From Pseudorasbora parva (Eukaryota; Chordata; Actinopteri; Cypriniformes; Gobionidae), in NCBI RefSeq assembly GCF_024679245.1, contig NC_090176.1, positions 25,735,046 to 25,799,045 of the forward strand: a stretch of 64,000 bases of DNA, in the 5' to 3' direction. Both the position numbers and the translations under genes were made by a program. Positions 61,391-64,000 of the stretch are shown piece after piece (position 1 is the first letter of the stretch; each line of letters begins with the position of its first letter). Under the pieces are notes generated by a model. The model did no database searches. It was not told where the DNA came from and saw only the letters and a list, made by a program, of their open reading frames with translations.

Positions 61391-64000
61391 AACACAGAAA
61401 ATTGTTCCATGTGAAAGAAGGCGAAGGAACGCTTTCTGGAACGTTTGCTTTGGCAAGCTGTTTCGAAAGTCCCCAAGAGAATGATTTTGTTCAAAATGTA
61501 GTCACATCAGTTTATTCTTCAATTTCGCTTGAAGTATATTGGGGCCTTACAAGACCTATTGAATATAAAAGAAAGACACATGCATAATTGGCTTCCACCA
61601 AGGCCATCTTTGTTCATGGGTGCTCAGTTATAGATATAGGTCGCTTTGGAGATGTCTGTCATGTGACACACTGTCTGTAGATTGTCAGAAACCCGTCAAA
61701 TGCCCTACCTTACCCATAACTTTTCTCTAAAGCCAGAGGGAAATGATAGGTGAATAACACCGCCGTAGAAGCTCCGATGTAAAACTGGTTGTTTGGATGC
61801 TTACAACCAGTTTGTAATTGGATAAAGATACAATAATGATCTAGTATCTATCAGCAGAGGCTAACTGGACCATGCTATCCAGCAAAACCTTGACCCCTTC
61901 GGTTTCCACAACAGAGAACAGCTTCAGGACGAAGCAGATAATGATCAAACAAGCACACAGTCATTAACAAAGACACACGCACAAGAGAGAAGATTGTGAT
62001 CGAGAGCACATAGCACCACAAAATCTTCAAATTAAAGCCGTGGAGAATCGGTCTTGAGAGAGAAAGGAGACCCACATGAATCAGGTTCAAGAGCTCTTAA
62101 TTCATAACAGGCATTGAAAAAAATCTTCAAGCCACTGGAGTCATTAGTCACTATCCAGTGATCTATGTGCAATCATACAAGGCTTTCCGGAAGCCTGCTC
62201 TGAGTATTGAGCTCTGGGAACATTTGGAAGTGCTTCCATGCTGTCATTAAACCTTCCCTGCCCAGGGGAAGACATCAGTATGCCAGACTCAAATGAGATC
62301 TGCTCTCAAAACCAGCCATCGGTTTTCCCCCCATCCTTCTGAAAGGTTGAAAAAAAAAGAGAGCTAAACATTCAGCTGCCTTCCCTAGAGAGGAAAGCAA
62401 CGGTTCCTTTCTTCAACTCGGACATTAAGGGAGCGTTCTGTTGGGGTTCTACGGAGAGCAGAGTGACAGCCTACCCTCTGTGGAAACGCAGACAAAAAGA
62501 TTGATGCGCACCAGCTCAAGTACCATGGCAGAAACACAAACCGATTCGAGCTGACACTTTCCTTATTCAGGAGTTCAAACACTCAATCATGAACATTTCA
62601 AGAATACCTAATGAATCTCCACAGGACTCTGAGGAGGGCATAACTCGCTTTACATTTTTAGACTATCAAGCGTGAATCGCTGTCTCTTTTCCAGAGATAT
62701 AAATATACTCCAGTGTGTTTATACAGTCAAGAGGTAAATGTCATTTCCGTTTGGATTGCTTAAGCTCTAGGTTGATTGTAAGCGTTGCCCTCTTCAATCC
62801 CACTATCTGCACTGCCTAAATTAAGTCCCACTCTCTCTCTAAGTTTCTAAAGTTAAATTATGAATGTGCAAAAATAAAGAATATGATTCCACCAGCAGAA
62901 GTCCAGCAAGCAGAGGTATATCTGGGAGCTGGTTTGTGTTAGTCATCAACTGAAAGAGTGTGTTTTTATTGATTGATGGCCATCTAGAGACGGAGGCGAA
63001 AATAAAGCTGATGTACACATCATAAAAACTTTATTATTTATAATAAGCTGTACTGTACCAATAATCTGAAAATGATCGTCCTGGTTAAAAGTCTTGCTAT
63101 GGTTAAAGATCATTGTTATGTTCACAACTGAACGGTGTGTGTGAAAAGGCAGTAACCACATTTAGCTTTCTAAAACTGGACTGACAACTGTATCCTGCTG
63201 CTGTGTGAAAGTAGCCTCATAATGAACCCTGCCAGTATATATATGCTTGACGAAGACAAATGAGTTAAACCAAAGATTGGGAGAACAGTGCATCCAACAG
63301 ATTGGCCTTTGGCCTGAAGCAACAAACAGAGAGGAAGCAGAAGGATGGAGACAACATAAAAATAAGAGTCAAACCTACAAAGTCATTGTTTGCATGGGCA
63401 GGGCTTTTATTGTAGGTTTGTTTACAGCCAGCGCGTTTGTTGAGGTTGACACAGTCTTTGATCCTGACTTCTTGCACTCAGAGATGACAACAGTAACCAC
63501 ACCAGCACACTGCGCTTGTACGTATATACAGATGACAAGGACTAGAAAGCAAGTGACACGTGGAGCCACATAACAAAAGGGACTGACATGCAAAGAACAA
63601 ACACCAAGGAACGAACAACGTTACGATCCGCCTGAGTGAACATACTTCACCCATGTCTGAAATGGAATAGATAAGGTTTTCTCCGCTGTTTTGGAGTGTA
63701 TGTGGGAACTCTATGGGGGTTTCTCTCCACTCCAAATCTAATTAGAGACCATCAGAGCCGCAGCCATTGTAAAGGCTGCTAAGGTAATTAGCTCCTCTAA
63801 TTGCATTCTGAAATATTGAATATACGGATATGAGAAGGAACACTGCTAGTTTCTCCTCCAGGAACATGCGGTGTCTCTCCTCGTCTCTGATTCGTTCTAA
63901 TTTTCTCTCTCTGATAAAGGTCAAACAATATGAACTCAACGAGGGTGCAGTAATTGGTTTGGCGAATGGAAACACAGAGTAAATAAGGCTGAAACACCAC

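Overview
The window is AT-rich vertebrate DNA, almost certainly from a cyprinid (carp/minnow-type) teleost. This rests on vertebrate exons with GT-AG splice sites, several Tc1-like transposon families typical of fish, many copies of the short TTAA-flanked foldback repeats that fill cyprinid genomes, and long AT, GATA and GA microsatellites. There are no bacterial-type genes, operons or CRISPR arrays.

The only host gene I can support is the middle of a minus-strand gene of the EWI immunoglobulin subfamily, best called igsf3. Four consecutive exons each encode one V-type Ig domain. In transcript order they are Ig2 (42505-42086), Ig3 (32820-32434), Ig4 (26070-25663) and Ig5 (18730-18323). All four have consensus splice sites, all splice in phase 1, and each length is a multiple of three. 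The exons for the signal peptide and Ig1 must lie above 64000. Those for Ig6 onward, the membrane segment and the tail must lie below 1. Everything else is intron: more than 21.4 kb upstream of Ig2, then 9.3, 6.4 and 6.9 kb, then more than 18.3 kb downstream of Ig5.

The introns hold a dense, layered set of mobile elements. (a) Tc1-like elements of four families: 5295-6834, broken by a SINE/LINE-like tail; 14925-16338 and 16345-17584, lying back to back; 26316-27093; and 45020-46660, almost complete, with perfect ends and TA duplications but one stop and one frameshift in the transposase. (b) Many foldback elements with termini close to AGGG, flanked by TTAA: 7005-7241, 12106-12532, 20821-21074, 47441-48151, 51876-52563, 54572-54777 and others. 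(c) Longer TTAA-flanked elements: 9531-10781, 39905-40970 and 56749-58037. The last two are inserted inside older elements. (d) A hAT-like palindrome at 59696-60096 and several other terminal-inverted-repeat elements.

No obviously new enzymatic system is present. The most notable object is the 1.25-kb element at 9531-10781. It has perfect 12-bp ends and TTAA on both sides, and carries two opposite-strand first exons (a THAP-like one and a YQFEPE-type one). Each ends in a consensus splice donor, and no partner exon lies inside the element, so it looks like a mobile promoter-plus-first-exon cassette. Second is the observation that several unrelated-looking repeat families here share TTAA targets and AGG/AGGG ends.
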